From contig NC_045436.1 of NCBI RefSeq assembly GCF_002776525.5, positions 165,554,756 through 165,618,755 on the forward strand: a stretch of 64,000 bases of DNA, read 5' to 3'. Each line of letters opens with the position of its first letter. Within the stretch, counting starts at the first letter, position 1. The translations under genes and the position numbers were made by a program. The stretch comes from Piliocolobus tephrosceles. Its lineage: Eukaryota > Chordata > Mammalia > Primates > Cercopithecidae. Under the pieces are notes generated by a model. That model made no database searches. It was not told where the DNA came from and saw only the letters and a list, made by a program, of their open reading frames with translations. Shown here piece after piece: positions 48,000-60,743 of the stretch.

Positions 48000-49535
48000 A
48001 ATAAGAAAAGATGAGGGGAGTCAGAAAAATATGGGGGAGTCAGTAATAGTTTGATCCTATTGGGTTCAGGAATATCATTTTAATCACTCACCCATTTTAA
48101 TCAATCAACCACTCAATCACTCAGCAAATAGAACTTTTTCATTGCACTCTACTTGCTCAGCAAAGTGTGACCTTGATGAAATCAATTTTTTTTTTTGCCT
48201 ACTCCACATCTGTATTTATGACTAGAGAAAAAATACTGCACATGACTGACAATGACCAGACAGAAAAAACAAGCATGTTTAATGGTTCATCATTTTAAAT
48301 AATTCCTGATCACGAACCTTGAGTGACCCTATTACACACTCTTATCCTAGGTCTGTTACTCACTTTGGTGAGTAGTGTTTCACACTTTCTTCTCTGTTCA
48401 TACTCCCCAAGTTTCTCCCCATTCCTCACTCTCACCTGGGATGACCTTTTTCAATTACACTGAGAAATAGAAAAACAATCAGTGAGAACTGCAGCACAAC
48501 CCTGGAACCACATCACCTTAACATCCAGCTCTAGGCATATGTGACTCTTGTTTTTAATATGGAAGAACTGCTTTATTTTACATTTTCATTTTCTTTGTTA
48601 TATACGGGCTCCTGAGGAACCTAATTTACATAAGTGGAAATAGTACAGGTTTCCTGATAAAATTATTACTTGGTCTTTTGATCACCTTTTGAACTCTATG
48701 CCCCTAAGTTAAATGATACATCATCATAAATTACTTTTAATAATATTAGGGTAATAACAATATTAGAGCTCCCCATCACAAATTTGTGGCAATTCAAGAA
48801 TTGGAAACCACTTGATATGCCAGAATTTTTTTTTCTCAATCATTAGAGTCCAATTAGATACCAATACTTTAAAATTTTCCATTGTTTGGCATCCAAAGGC
48901 AATAACACCTGAGGCAGTGCAGCCTAGAAAGCTTCATAATGTGTGGAAAGTATATCATTTGTCTGTAAATTGCATAAAGGTAGAGTGTTTTGAAAATAAA
49001 AACACATGGGAAATATGAACGCATGAGATGCTCAGCTGAAGGGTCTTAGGTATCAGGCAGATCAATTTTAGTCATTATTACTTATATCAATGCTGAGAAT
49101 ATGGAAATTGATTTTCCCTAATCCATTCAGGCCTGCATACTCTTTAGAAAGTCTTATTTATACTCCCAGGATATACAAAATTCAGTTTGAATTCCCCAGT
49201 TTACACATTACAGTTTCTGGAGTTTCACTGTTGGACCATTTCTCTTTCCTATTATATTCACTTATCTGATCTCATGGCATGGCTTTAAAATACACACACA
49301 CACACAATGTTGAAACACGAACGTCTCTCAAATATGTATATTCAGCCCGGAGGGCTCCCTTAACTACAGATGGATATAAGCAACTTCACATTTTATATCT
49401 CAATTTGGATATCTAATAGCTATCTCAAAATGAATACATATAAACCTGAAACTATGATGTTCATACCTACTCTAACTTCTACTCTCCTTTAGTCTTCTCT
49501 CTCCGTAGGTAGAAAATCCATCATTCAAGTTACTC
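48000..49535. other. Intergenic DNA, nothing recognised
   Basis: Mostly unique. A degenerate AATC/ACTC patch lies near 48,080-48,125 and a short (CA)n at 49,291-49,306. Confidence 0.6.
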
Positions 49536-49539
49536 ATGC

Positions 49540-49912
49540 TAAATATTTTTTGCTGTTTCTTGAACATACTAGGCATACTCTGAGTTTTTGCACTTGCTCC
49601 CTGAGTATAGAACTTTTTTTCCCACAGAGAGCAGCATGCCCTGTTCCTTCACTTCTTTCCATTGTTTGCTCAGACATCACCCTATTTCTTATGCTTTCTC
49701 TAACCACCTTATCTAACATTGCATAACTCATCTCTCCTTCCCTTGCAAACTCTTCTCATTGGCTTTGTTTTTCTCTATAGCATTTATTACTTGACATACT
49801 AAATATTTTACTTATTTGCTTATTCTATATATCTTCCTATTAGAAAAATACCTGGATTTCTGGTATATTCTGTTCATTCTATATCCCAGCACCTGAATAA
49901 ATTAATCATGAA
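49540..49912 (+). repeat. L2 element 3' part
   Basis: 'tttgctcagacatcacccta', 'ctttctctaaccaccttatc', 'tagcatttattacttgacat' and 'tatcccagcacctgaataaa' reproduce the L2 3' region in order. Confidence 0.75.
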
Positions 49913-52089
49913 GTAGAATTCAACAAAATAACTCCAGCTCTTTGCAAGAAGCTTAAAGGATGACTTGGAGGACAAACTAAGCATGATGTGGCTACAAATA
50001 ACAGAACGAGTGGAGAAACAGAAAGAGAATTCACACTATAAGAACTACCCATCAAAAAGAAAGACTGATATATAGCAGCATAGAAAGAAATGAACATCAA
50101 CATCTACCTGAGTTACTACTAACAGAAAATGAAGATACTCATGAAATAGTGGCAGCAAGATTTGTACAACTACTTTTAAGGGAGCAACAGTGAGTCTGCA
50201 ATACTGAAGGTGTAAGTTCTTACACAAGGACTTTAGGAATTCTCATCATTGTAAAAATAATATCTTGTAGTTGATGAATCAAAGCAGAAATATTAACTGG
50301 TAGCAATGTTGATAAGTAAATGTCTCCATATTTTTCTGAAATTTCATGATCAATTATTGTTTACTGAACATTATTCCATAATATTCAGTATCAGAAATGA
50401 TACAAAATATTGTAGAAAGTAACAGAGTACTGAAGATAGAGTATATATTCTTCTATTCCAGAATGGACTGGCATCAAAAGTTTATGCTGAATGTGGAAAT
50501 TAGACTGTCTGATCTTCCAAAGGAAGAGCTTTTGCAGATAAAGTACCTAATTGCATTATTAACTTTCACTTTGTTCTTCATGTCAACTAAATTGGCACTT
50601 GAATATTTGGTCAGCAAGAGAACTTCAGGTAGTTTAGAATCAAATGTTTCCTTCTATTTGTTTAGCTTCTTGGTGCATTGTCTGAAACACTGAACTTTTT
50701 CTTTGTGTATGTTTGGATCATTGTGACACAATATTCTTTTATCTGGTTTCAGAGGTGTGTTCCTGGGCTTTGATTTAATAAAGGCTGAACTCTGCTTCCA
50801 TCAGATGCAGCCATAGAATCAACGAGTGTGTAAACAGCAACTCACTGCCATAAGTAGGGCAGGACCTTATACTTTTACAGAGATTTTGTACAAAATCAGT
50901 CATGCTTTATTGTATATATAATCAATTTACACGAAACTGGCATAGAACATTCCCTACCCATTTCTAGCCCAGCTGCCTGTTATTACATGTCTGAATTAGT
51001 TGTCTATCTGAAGGAGCAGTGCCTCATGCTCCTTAACATGCAGGTAATTTGTAGCATATTGATCATGCTAATGCCTGTGTAAAAGGTCGACAAGTAGATT
51101 TGCCACCTAAAAACTTGTTATCACAGTGCTTTGCATGCAGGTGGCCCTCAAAACACGTTGGCTCACTTTCTGCAAATATGAGAGCTAACAATTTGTTATA
51201 CTTTTATAGATAATAAAATTTCCAGTGTCTTTGGTTAAGGTCAAATTTCAGACCCTATATAGACAGGTGCCGCTGATAATTTTAGTGTCCATTATCCATC
51301 CATGGACTAAGCCAATCCTATGTGTTAAGAGGAAGAGTGACTTCTTTTGCAGCCTGAAAAAATTAAAAAAAACCATTGAAGGCATTGTATAACCTCTCTC
51401 ACTGTTTCCTGCTGAAAATCTACTTTTGCAAAATATGTTCTCATCTCTATTTAAAGTTAGGTATTCTGAGAATCTAACTTAGAAAAGTCTACAATTTTCT
51501 CCTTCACATGAAGATCCTTTTTGGAAAATAGCATGATAAATAAAGTTAGATATAAATAATACTTGCTTAAAATTGTGTTTACTAAGCCAAAATGGCTTTG
51601 GTAAATTATGTTTAATTTTAGTTTAGGAAAAGCTTACATAACATCTATGAAATAGGATTGACTCTTCAGTTCAGAAGTGTTTACCTTGATTTTAAAAATG
51701 TTGAACAAATAGCTATCCCACCTATCATTAAACAAATAGATCACTGTTACTATTGCCCATTCAAACAGGAAAAGTAGCCCATTTGTTAATTGCCCTTTCT
51801 AATTGGTGGTTCTTGTTACTTTCTACAGGTTCCCTGGAAATCATTATTTTCCCTTTCATATGGTAATATTTGTAATCAGTAAAATCTAAAGAAAATACAT
51901 CTAGCCTTTTTGTTTGTGTATGTGTAGCAACAACATAAAACAGAAAAGACAAAAACTTTTAATATGTATAGACATCTATCTTTACATTAAAATATTTTCA
52001 TTAATAGTTTAGTTGAAAATCTAATAACATACCGATATATTCATTGAATTTAATTCTCCTAGGATTTAGATTACTTTTGGAGATTAAGT
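49913..52089. other. Unique intergenic DNA with a candidate conserved block
   Basis: No repeat family is recognised across about 2.2 kb, which is unusual for this repeat-rich half of the window. It includes a 98-codon open frame (50,397-50,693) and a segment (50,760-51,190) with enhancer-like texture, both discussed as findings. No known gene identified. Confidence 0.5.
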
Positions 52090-52872
52090 GTCAAACTCTC
52101 ATCCTGACAAGATGGTAGATGAAATATTCTAAAATCTCCTCCAATTACAATATACATGACAGTACTGGAATTTAAAAGGAAGCATTTAAAGATGCATAGA
52201 TGATCTGTCAGAGGGTAAGAAAAACTTTTGGGAAGGATAAGAAGTAACAAGGAAACAAAACAAATCTAAAATTTGTGCATTAATCCAGAGCGGTGAATGT
52301 TGATACATTAAAGATATTTGTAGGCACACACGCTAACTTGGAGCTTTAATAAAAACGACAACTGAAGAGGTGGGACATAAAGCCTGGAACCCTTACAAGA
52401 TGGGGAATCAAATCCTAGAGGAGAGTAGAAAGCTAAGAGTCCAAGAGTTCTAAAACCTCAGCAACAGAGGTATTTGGGGGCAACATTTAGAGAGTGGGTG
52501 GCAGACATACTCTGCAAAGATGAAGAAACTTGTCTAACTTGACTTTGGATAAGGAGGTGGTAGGAGTCTATTTTGAGACTCTCCTACAAGACATCTCTCT
52601 CAACAACTTAGGGGGGTAAATTTATTGAATTTAAAGTGCTGTTGGTTTCCTTGATGAAATAATTCACTTTCCATCTTGTACACAAAGAACTATTACATAC
52701 AAAGTTTCAGCATACAACACAAAACACTTGAAGAAACAAGGCACCATGAATGAGGGTCAGCAGAAACGATAAAGCATACAATTGGATTCATGATAACCCA
52801 AGATGACAGAATTATTTTATACATGAGAAAGCAAACTAAATATTGCCTGAGAAGGACTCCATACTTCTATAT

Positions 52873-53248
52873 TTGAGTCCTTGTGGATGAACTGCAACCT
52901 AACTTAATAGGTAGACAAGTTCGCAAACCTAACTTAGGAGTGTACACCTGTAACAATCGCTGAGTATTGGCCAATCTCAGCAAGCACTGCAACCATGCAT
53001 ACACTGCTGATGTTCAAAGTGTGTCCAAGTAAGACAAACGCCCCGCTGAGCTGAAACCAATCCAGCTGTTTGTGTGCCTCACTGCTGATTTCCATCGTCA
53101 CTGTACTTTTTTATTTTTGTCTATAACTTTGTCTGAACTGGAGTCTCTCTGAATGTGCTGTGATTCTGGGGGTTGTCTCTTTCACGAATAGTTCATTGCT
53201 CAATTAAACTCTTTTAAATTTAATTCAGCTTAAGATTTTCTTTTGCCA
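52873..53248 (+). mobile_element. ERV1-type solo LTR, family not assigned
   Basis: A U3-like start 'tgtggatgaactgcaaccta', 'ggagtctctctgaatgtgct' and a 3' part 'tgctcaattaaactctttta' before the end 'cttttgcca' are typical of an ERV1 LTR. No internal viral genes flank it, so it is a recombination-derived solo LTR. Confidence 0.6.
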
Positions 53249-53464
53249 TACAGAATCCAGTGAATTTGTTTAAAAGTCTTTTGATAGAGCAGAAGTTAAG
53301 ACAAACATGAAAAAAATTATCAGAGAAGAACAAGGAGGCAAAGAGAAGGACTACATGAAAAACAGCATAAAGGGATTTCAAAACAAGACGTCCTATCAGA
53401 TTTTCAGAGGGTGAAAATAAGCAGAATACTAAGAAAACAGTAGTTATTAATTTTACCATAAATA

Positions 53465-53645
53465 AAATGTTATATGTACATTTATTAGGGCCCAGGTAGT
53501 GTTTTAAACCTTTTAGGTGAGTATTATTATTATTGTATTGTTTGATAGATAGGGAAACTGAAGTAAGAATTGACTAAATAACTTTCCTCGGATCCTATAG
53601 TTGGTAAGTTGCTGAATCAAGATTAAAAGCTAGGGAGTCTAGTAG
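53465..53645 (+). repeat. MIR element
   Basis: 'gggcccaggtagtgttttaa', 'gatagggaaactgaagtaag' and 'ctatagttggtaagttgctg' follow MIR. Confidence 0.7.
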
Positions 53646-54249
53646 TGAAATCTGTTCTTTTATGTATTTATTTTATCTTAATAATTTTTAAAAATATTTA
53701 GTTGATTTTTAAATTTTAAATTTGTTTAGCTGACAAATAACAGTCAGTACTTTCCATAAGCAAAATTAACAGATAAAAACTATGAATTTTCTAAAACCTG
53801 ATCGAATACATGAATCTTCAGATTTGAAAAGCACAATTTTTCTTAGAAGGATAAACAAAAGGAAATCTATAACCCAATTTATCACAGTGAAACTATTAAA
53901 CACCAAAGACAGAGATATAGAATTTTGACAGAAGAGTGGGAAGAACTAATATCGTCAAAATGTTGAGGAAAAGCAACTATTTACCAAGAACTATACAGCC
54001 AAAAAAAAAAAAAAAAAAAAATTAAGAAAAATCGTAGAAGAACAGAGATTTCAGAAAACAACTGAATTTCAAAAGAAATGGATGCATTTCAGATAGAAGG
54101 AGAATGATTCCAAAAGGAAGTCATGATTTTTAAAAAGTTGGTAAGCAAAGGAAATGGTAAACATGTCATGATGATGTCTGTCGTGAAGGCATTAGGACAA
54201 CACAAGATGGTAAATTTGTGACTGTGCATGTGCACATTTGCGCACGCAC

Positions 54250-54292
54250 GTGTGTGTGTGTGTGTGTGAGACAGAGAGAGAGAGAGAGAGAG
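54250..54292. repeat. Compound (GT)n(GA)n microsatellite
   Basis: GT repeats (54,250-54,268) followed by GA repeats (54,273-54,292), preceded by a CGCACGCACG run. Confidence 0.95.
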
Positions 54293-55730
54293 TGATTGGA
54301 GTTTAGATGTCCTCTAATTTCCCCAAATTGTTTAGAAGGTGGGTAAATACGTTGATTTACTTCAGTCTTGTTAAGTGAAATATGCAATTAAAAAATGAGT
54401 AACCACTGAAGAGAATGCAGTATATAATTCCAAACCACAAAAGGAGAAGAAATAGGGGAAAAATCAATAAATGTAAAAGAAGACAAGAGAGGAGCAAAAG
54501 GAGCACAGCAAACCCAGGACAAAGCAGGAAATAAGATGGTAAAAACACATTCATATATATTAGTAATCAGAAAAAAAGTAAAATAGAAAGATTACTCTTG
54601 CCAAAGGTGGAGTAATTTTATTAAACTATCAACAGAATGATTAGCTTTATTGATCTTATTTGATGTATCTTATACAATATGCTGTTTACCACATATACAT
54701 CTTTAACCATATGAGTAAGAATAGCCATAAGAAAAATAATACAAAATAGTGTATTAGACTTATGTTAAATTAGAGAAAACTGGTGTGCCTTAGCTAATGA
54801 TAAAGGATGAAGGGCCAGAAAGATACAATAATTCTAAACATACATAGATTGAGTATCATAGCTTAAAAATTTACTGCAGCAAGATTTCTGTATCTACAAG
54901 AAGAAACAGATAATGTATCGACATAATTAGATATTTGAGCACACTGCTTTTAGCATGGGATAGATCAAGTAGATAAAACAAGTGATAGATAGGCTTGATC
55001 TAAAGCACATACATAGGATAAAATAGATAACTTTGACTCAACACACTTATTCTTTCCCAACTCATATGAATATTTATAAATCTGACCCATGTCATAAAGC
55101 ATAGGCCATAGAGCAATAGAGCAAGTCTTAAACATTTTCAGATGACTGGTGTCATTTGGACCACATTCTCTGTTCATAAGGTAATCGATTTGGGAATCAC
55201 AAACATCAAATGCCTGTATATTTTGAAATAAAAAACTCACTCCTAAGACAAAGGTATAAATAGGCATTTTACAGAAAGTAGGAATCATCAATAAACATAT
55301 AAAAGATTCTTGACATCATTAGATTTATGAAATATAAATGAAGTTCTCAATGATATTTTTTAGTTCTAACAGATAGGCCTATTTTTAAAAGTCTGAAAAT
55401 GCCAGACTTTAGTTTAGAGGGAAGTAAATATGTTCATAGCCCCAGCAGGTGGGAGTGCATATTAGTAGAAACACTTTAGAAAACAATTAGCATGACATAG
55501 TGAGGTTGAGGATATTCAAACCTTTCAAATCTGCAGTTGCATTCCTGGGTATATATCCTTCAGATTTTCTACATGTGTCATTGGGAGACTTGAACAAGAA
55601 ACTTTTTAACCACATCATTTGTAACATGAGAAAAGCTGGAAATTCTCTATCTGCCCTTCAGGACATATGTATTATGTATTGTAAAATACGTAGCCATTTT
55701 TTATTCCATTGGGGTGGTTGACTTTTTATC

Positions 55731-56945
55731 GGTTTGAAAGTTTTTTTCATATAAATAATATATTGAAGGTGGCCCTCACCCAATTTGTTTGTCATTTCTG
55801 TTTTGTTTATGTTTTTTGTATAGCGGTTTTAAATATTTTATACATTGATATTTTATATTACAACATTTATCTAAACGTTTAAAGTGATTTTTGTCATTGG
55901 CACTATGTTTAGATGTTTCTCAATCTCCAGGATTTTATTACTATTGATCTATATTTTCTTCCTACATTTTTGCCCTCCCTCCCTCGCTGCCTGCCTGTCT
56001 CCCTCTCCCGTTTTCTTGATTTCTTTTTTCTTTTCTTTTCTTTTCTTTCTTTCTTTTAAACAAACAAAGCTTTCTATAGAATGCATTTTGCATAAAGGGT
56101 AAAACAGTTTCTATTCTCTTTCTTTTTTCCTAGAAAACAGTACATTCCATTCTAATGTATGCTTTTCCACTGGTACCAAACTATTTACAGCAGTTCTAAA
56201 CATTTTTGATATTTAGCTATATAAGGTGTTTCAAATATCTGGAAGAAAAATATCCCTTAAATAATCCATTTTTTGTCAAAAATTTTCTTCATATTTTCAT
56301 ATTTATCTTTGCAAATGACTTCTTGAAATGGTTTTGCGAATTAAAGATATATTCTTGAAACTTTTACTTGGGATGACTATTTGAATAGGGGAGTTATTGA
56401 TATTTTTATTATATTGATCTTTACTAGGAAATAATACACTATTCTTTTTTATTTACTTAAACTGTTTTTCATGTGTTTTCAGTGAGATTTATAGACCTTT
56501 TTCCAATGATATCACATATTCTCATTAGATTTATCTACATATATTTTTAAATTTTGGCTGCTATTATAGATAGATATTTTTTTCATTATATTTTCGAATA
56601 TTAGTCTTTAAGAAATCTGTTTTTCTTATTTTTGTTCCCCCAATTTATCATCACTTTGAACATTCTTACTATTTCTAATATATTTGCCGTTGGTTTTCTA
56701 ATAATTATATCATCAGCAAATTATTGTCCTTGTGTCCTATCTATTCTAATACTTAACTTAAAATATGGCTAACAAAGCAGTGATTGAACCAGTTACTTCT
56801 TTGGTAGAAATGCTACTTTGGGGAGAAAAAACATCCTGATATTTTTTCTGCCCACTCATGGTAACAATTGAAATATTTCATCAAGTGTGTTATTGCCTCT
56901 AGGTTTAAGCTAGCCTATTATATTTAAGAATTATTTTCCCTACTA
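55731..56945. other. Intergenic DNA with CT-rich tract
   Basis: A pyrimidine-rich low-complexity tract with CCCT and TTTTC units spans 55,972-56,058. The rest is AT-rich and unassigned. Confidence 0.65.
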
Positions 56946-56947
56946 GG

Positions 56948-57262
56948 AAATCATATTAGTTTGTTTGGGCTGCTATAGCAAAATACCTTAGACTAGGGAG
57001 TCTATAAACAATTGAAATTTATTGCTCACTATTCTGGAGATTGGGAAGTCCAAGATAAATGTGCAGGCAAATTAGGTACATGGTGTGGGCCATCTCTGCT
57101 TTACAGACAGAGTCTCTTGCTGCATGCTCCCATGGTGAAAAGGAAAGATTGAACCCTTCAACCTCTCATGGCTTAATATTTTTGAAAAAGCTCTATCTGT
57201 TCATACTGTCCCAGCTAATGAATTTCAGGGGAGGGATACCAAAATTCAGACCATAGAAGAAA
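56948..57262 (-). mobile_element. MLT1-type MaLR LTR, antisense
   Basis: 'gtttgggctgctatagcaaa', 'ataaacaattgaaatttatt', 'ctattctggagattgggaag' and the end 'aattcagaccatagaaga' match the reverse complement of an MLT1 LTR. Confidence 0.8.
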
Positions 57263-59360
57263 TGATATCGATTGCTATCATCTATTAAAATGACCAAATA
57301 TTTTCTCCTTTGACTTGTTACTATGGCGATCTCTCTCTCTCTCTCTATCAATTAATCATCTATTATGCATCTATCTATTCATCGATTCATTTCCTAATAT
57401 TAATAATCATTGTAATCCTGGCATAAAGCATGTTATTCATGGCATATTATTCTTTTTATATATTATTTTATATGCATTTTGTTATATTTTTGTTTAGAGA
57501 TTTTTCATCTATCTTACCAAATAAACTTTTAAAATTATTTTCTTTTTTGTTCTACAGTTTTTCAGATTAGGTTTCGTTGCTTGAATAGCTTTGTAAGAAG
57601 AATCGGTAAACTTCCTTTCCTTATTTAGGTTCTGAAACTGTTTACATATTAAAGAAATAGAAGTTTTAAGTTGTGAAGAAACTAACTGTCCCAGGATATA
57701 CAATTAAAATATTTATTTTGTTTACAACTTTCTTAGTTTTCTTGATGGTATAATAGATCTTTTGGCAGCCAACCAGTATCTTTTACTTCCCTTATAGCCA
57801 TCCCTTCACTATGTAGAGAATTCTGAGTTGATTATGGTGCCAATGTCCTCAGAGTTAAGAAAACAAATTGCAGTTCCCTTTTAGCCAGGGCAGCCATGTA
57901 AAATAGCTTTGATTGGTGATATGGAGGTGGATGGGTGGAGCTTTGTAGAAAACTATTATTTCCTTAATAAAAAACGAAACTTATTTGGCAGTTACTTGTA
58001 GTCCTGGGCCTCTGCCTTTTCTGCCTAGAATATAGGCAACGTACTCAGGTTGCAGCAGCTCTGCTGTGAGCATGTGGATAAAAGCCATCTCCCTAAAGAG
58101 GAGAGAAACACATACCTGGGTTTCATTGCCCATCTCAAGACTCCTTACAGTGTGAGAAGTATAAACCCCTATTAGGTTAAGTCATGGCAGTCAGGTTTCT
58201 GATACATGCAATTGAATATAATTTCTAATCATAAGTAATTAATTTATGCAGGTTTTCTACCCTTTCTTGAATCAATTTGAGTAACATTTTCCAAGATTTC
58301 ATACATTTCAGATATATGAAAATATTTCAAATATAGATTTACCTTAAATATTTTTATTTTACTAAAAACCTGTAGATAACCTTGTGTTTTCATTCTCAAG
58401 TTTTTATATTTGTGCTCTTATTTTTCTTTTTATGCTTCTATCTGGTTGTGAACTCTTTTCAGTGAAGGAGATTTTGAATTTATTTATGTTATTGCTTTAT
58501 TCACGCTGTTTTATTTCTTTTCCCAGTCACATTTTCCCCCCAATTTTCAGTTGAATACTTAGTTAATTTTTTTTTAGGTATAAAGTATAAGAATTTAGGT
58601 TAATGTATTTTCCTGAGTTTATGTTCACCGTCCATTCTTTCCCATTTTGTACCCTCATTAACTTTATTTTCTCAAGATTTTAGTAAATGTAATTTTGATT
58701 ACTTCTTTTATTATGTTTTGTTTTACAGTTTTCAACATTGTTGTGTTTTCTGCAATTTTGTGATTCTTATTTTGCCTCAAGGTAAGATAGTGTAAATAAT
58801 TTGATTCTTAATTTGAAGGATGAATGTAACTTTTTTGTGGCTTACATGTTTTCTTTATCTTATAGATACTTTTAAAAATCTTCTCTTTATTGAAGGCTGT
58901 TTATTTCAATTTCTATGTTTTGAATTAATCTTATTAATTAGATTATTTAAATACTTTTTATCCCCTTCTTACCACTTACCTATCAAGTTAAATCTCTTAG
59001 TACTGTTATTACCAATTACTCTTCAAATTTCTGATAATTTTGCTTAATATACATAAGTATTAAGTAAATACTAGTATTACAGAAACTGAATTTTCTGTTT
59101 TTCTGCAAGTCAATTAAATGTATAATTCTGTCATCTTGGTAGGAAATAAATTTTATTCAATATGGAGGGTTTGTCTCCTCTTTCTACCCTGCTGCTACTA
59201 GACTCAGGATGAGATGGGGGTGGGGAATCTTAAATACATTGCATGATAAAATCATGCCCCATCCCAACCTTTTGGTGGAGGAAGAAATGGAGGGCTTCTT
59301 AGCATCTCTTACCTGTCCATGAAGACCTATATTGAAGTGTGACTTGGCTGTTGGTCCATG
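57263..59360. other. Intergenic DNA, largely unassigned
   Basis: A short (TC)n lies at 57,331-57,347. The stretch 57,870-58,150 may be the same old LTR-like family as 32,480-32,890. Otherwise AT-rich with no gene recognised. Confidence 0.5.
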
Positions 59361-59365
59361 AGAGC

Positions 59366-59410
59366 TGTGTTAAGGTTCTCCAGAGAAACAAACACTATAT
59401 GTGTATATAC
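59366..59410 (-). repeat. Short LTR-end fragment (MLT2-like)
   Basis: 'gttaaggttctccagagaaa' repeats the terminal motif of the ERVL-type LTR at 33,680, followed by AT-rich sequence. Confidence 0.45.
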
Positions 59411-59419
59411 ATAAGATTA

Positions 59420-59924
59420 CAGACATTACTACATAATGATGTTTCTGTCAATGTCAGTCCGCATCTATAGCAGTGATTCTGCAAGATTATAGTGGAGCTA
59501 AACATTCCTATCACCTAGTGACATTGTAGATATTGTAATATTGTAGGGTAATGCATTTACTCACATATTTGTAGTTATGCTTGTATAAACTAACCTACTG
59601 TGCTGCCAGTTGTATACAACTATAGGGTGTTCAATTATGTATGGTACAGAATACTTGATAATGGTAATAAGTAACTGTTACTGGCTTAGGTATTTACTAT
59701 AAACACTTTTTATTGCTATTTTAGAATGTACTCGCTCTACTTATAAAAAGAAAAGCTAACAGGAAGACAGCCTTAAGCAGGTCCTTTGAGAACTATTACA
59801 GAAAAAAAGCATTATTATCATAGGAGATGGCCCCTCCATGTGTGTTACTGCCCTGGAAAATTTTACAGTGGGTCAGGACGTGGAGATGGAAGGCAGTGAT
59901 ACTGGTGATCCTGACCCTGTGTAG
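59420..59924 (+). mobile_element. DNA-transposon-like repeat with coding tail remnant
   Basis: 'ataatgatgtttctgtcaat', 'gtggagctaaacattcctat' and 'tatttactataaacactttt' belong to a high-copy primate repeat I believe to be a Tigger-like DNA transposon. From about 59,827 an open stretch encodes a tail containing GDGPSMCVTALENFTVGQ and ending DTGDPDPV, with a stop at 59,922-59,924. The family name is uncertain. Confidence 0.5.
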
Positions 59925-60222
59925 GTCCAGGCTAACATGTGTGCATGGAAGACAGTGACATTGGTGATCCTGACCCTGCGTAGGCCCAGGCTAATGTGTG
60001 TGCATGGAAGACAGTGGTATTGGTGATCCCGACCCTGTGTAGGCCCAGGCTAATGTGTGTGCATGGAAGACAGTGACATTGGTGATCCCGACCCTGTGTA
60101 GGCCCAGGCTAATGTGTGTGCATGGAAGACAGTGACATTGGTGATCCCGACCCTGTGTAGGTCCAGGCTAATGTGTGTGCATGGAAGACAGTGACATTGG
60201 TGATCCTGACCCTGTACAGGCC
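59886..60222 (+). repeat. Minisatellite, 59-bp unit, 5.7 copies
   Basis: Units start at 59,886, 59,945, 60,004, 60,063, 60,122 and 60,181 (partial), exactly 59 bp apart. Each begins atggaagacagtg (the first has ggcagtg). Later units differ by a few substitutions. The unit includes the stop codon and the first bases beyond it of the transposon-like tail above. Because 59 is not a multiple of three, the repeats cannot extend a protein. Confidence 0.97.
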
Positions 60223-60278
60223 CTGCCTCAGCCTCTCAAAGTGCTGAGATTACAGGTGTGAGCCACTGCTCCCAGGGA
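60223..60278 (-). mobile_element. Alu head fragment (about 56 bp), antisense
   Basis: 'gcctcagcctctcaaagtgc' and 'attacaggtgtgagccactg' are the first bases of an Alu read in reverse. The rest is missing, and the fragment abuts the minisatellite directly. Confidence 0.85.
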
Positions 60279-60743
60279 GTAGGAAAAGGTCTTCTTTCTT
60301 CTGAGTCTGAAACCCTCCATCAATTTCTTCTATGACTGCAGGGTGGGAGACTCATCCCCTCCTGACCCCTGGCCCACGATCCCCCAGTGGCCATAATCTC
60401 ACTTTTCCTGTGTACCTTATAGTATCTCTACCTCAGGTAATGGGAATTTTCCTATTTTAAGGCGAGATAAATCTGTCTTCAAAATCTCAGTATTTTACTG
60501 ACCTAGTGGTGACACTAGGTACTGACACCTTTTCTGGTGTCCTAGAGACATCAACTTCTGCACAACAAGGAAAGGAGAAGCCCTCTTTTCTGTTTTAACT
60601 GTTACATCCCTTTGTTTTGTTTACACAGGTATTGTTACAGTGATCTTCTAAAAACAGAAACTGGAGGCCAGGGGTTTAGTTTCAGAGGAGAAATTTACCT
60701 CTGTGTGTGTTTGTATGTATGTGGAAAAAAATAAAGTCAAAGC
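60279..60743. other. Intergenic DNA, nothing recognised
   Basis: Mixed composition with a short (TG)n near 60,701. No gene or repeat assigned. Confidence 0.55.

Larger units (their letters stand above)
52090..55730 (+). mobile_element. Very old, fragmented L1M element with later insertions
   Basis: Blocks at 53,790-54,160, 54,360-54,560, 54,800-55,190 and 55,430-55,690 resemble successive L1M segments from 5' region to ORF2 end ('aatgattccaaaaggaagtc', 'agtcttaaacattttcagat', 'attcctgggtatatatcctt'). The 5' part (52,090-52,870) is assigned less securely. An ERV1-type LTR, a MIR and a microsatellite lie inside. Confidence 0.55.
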
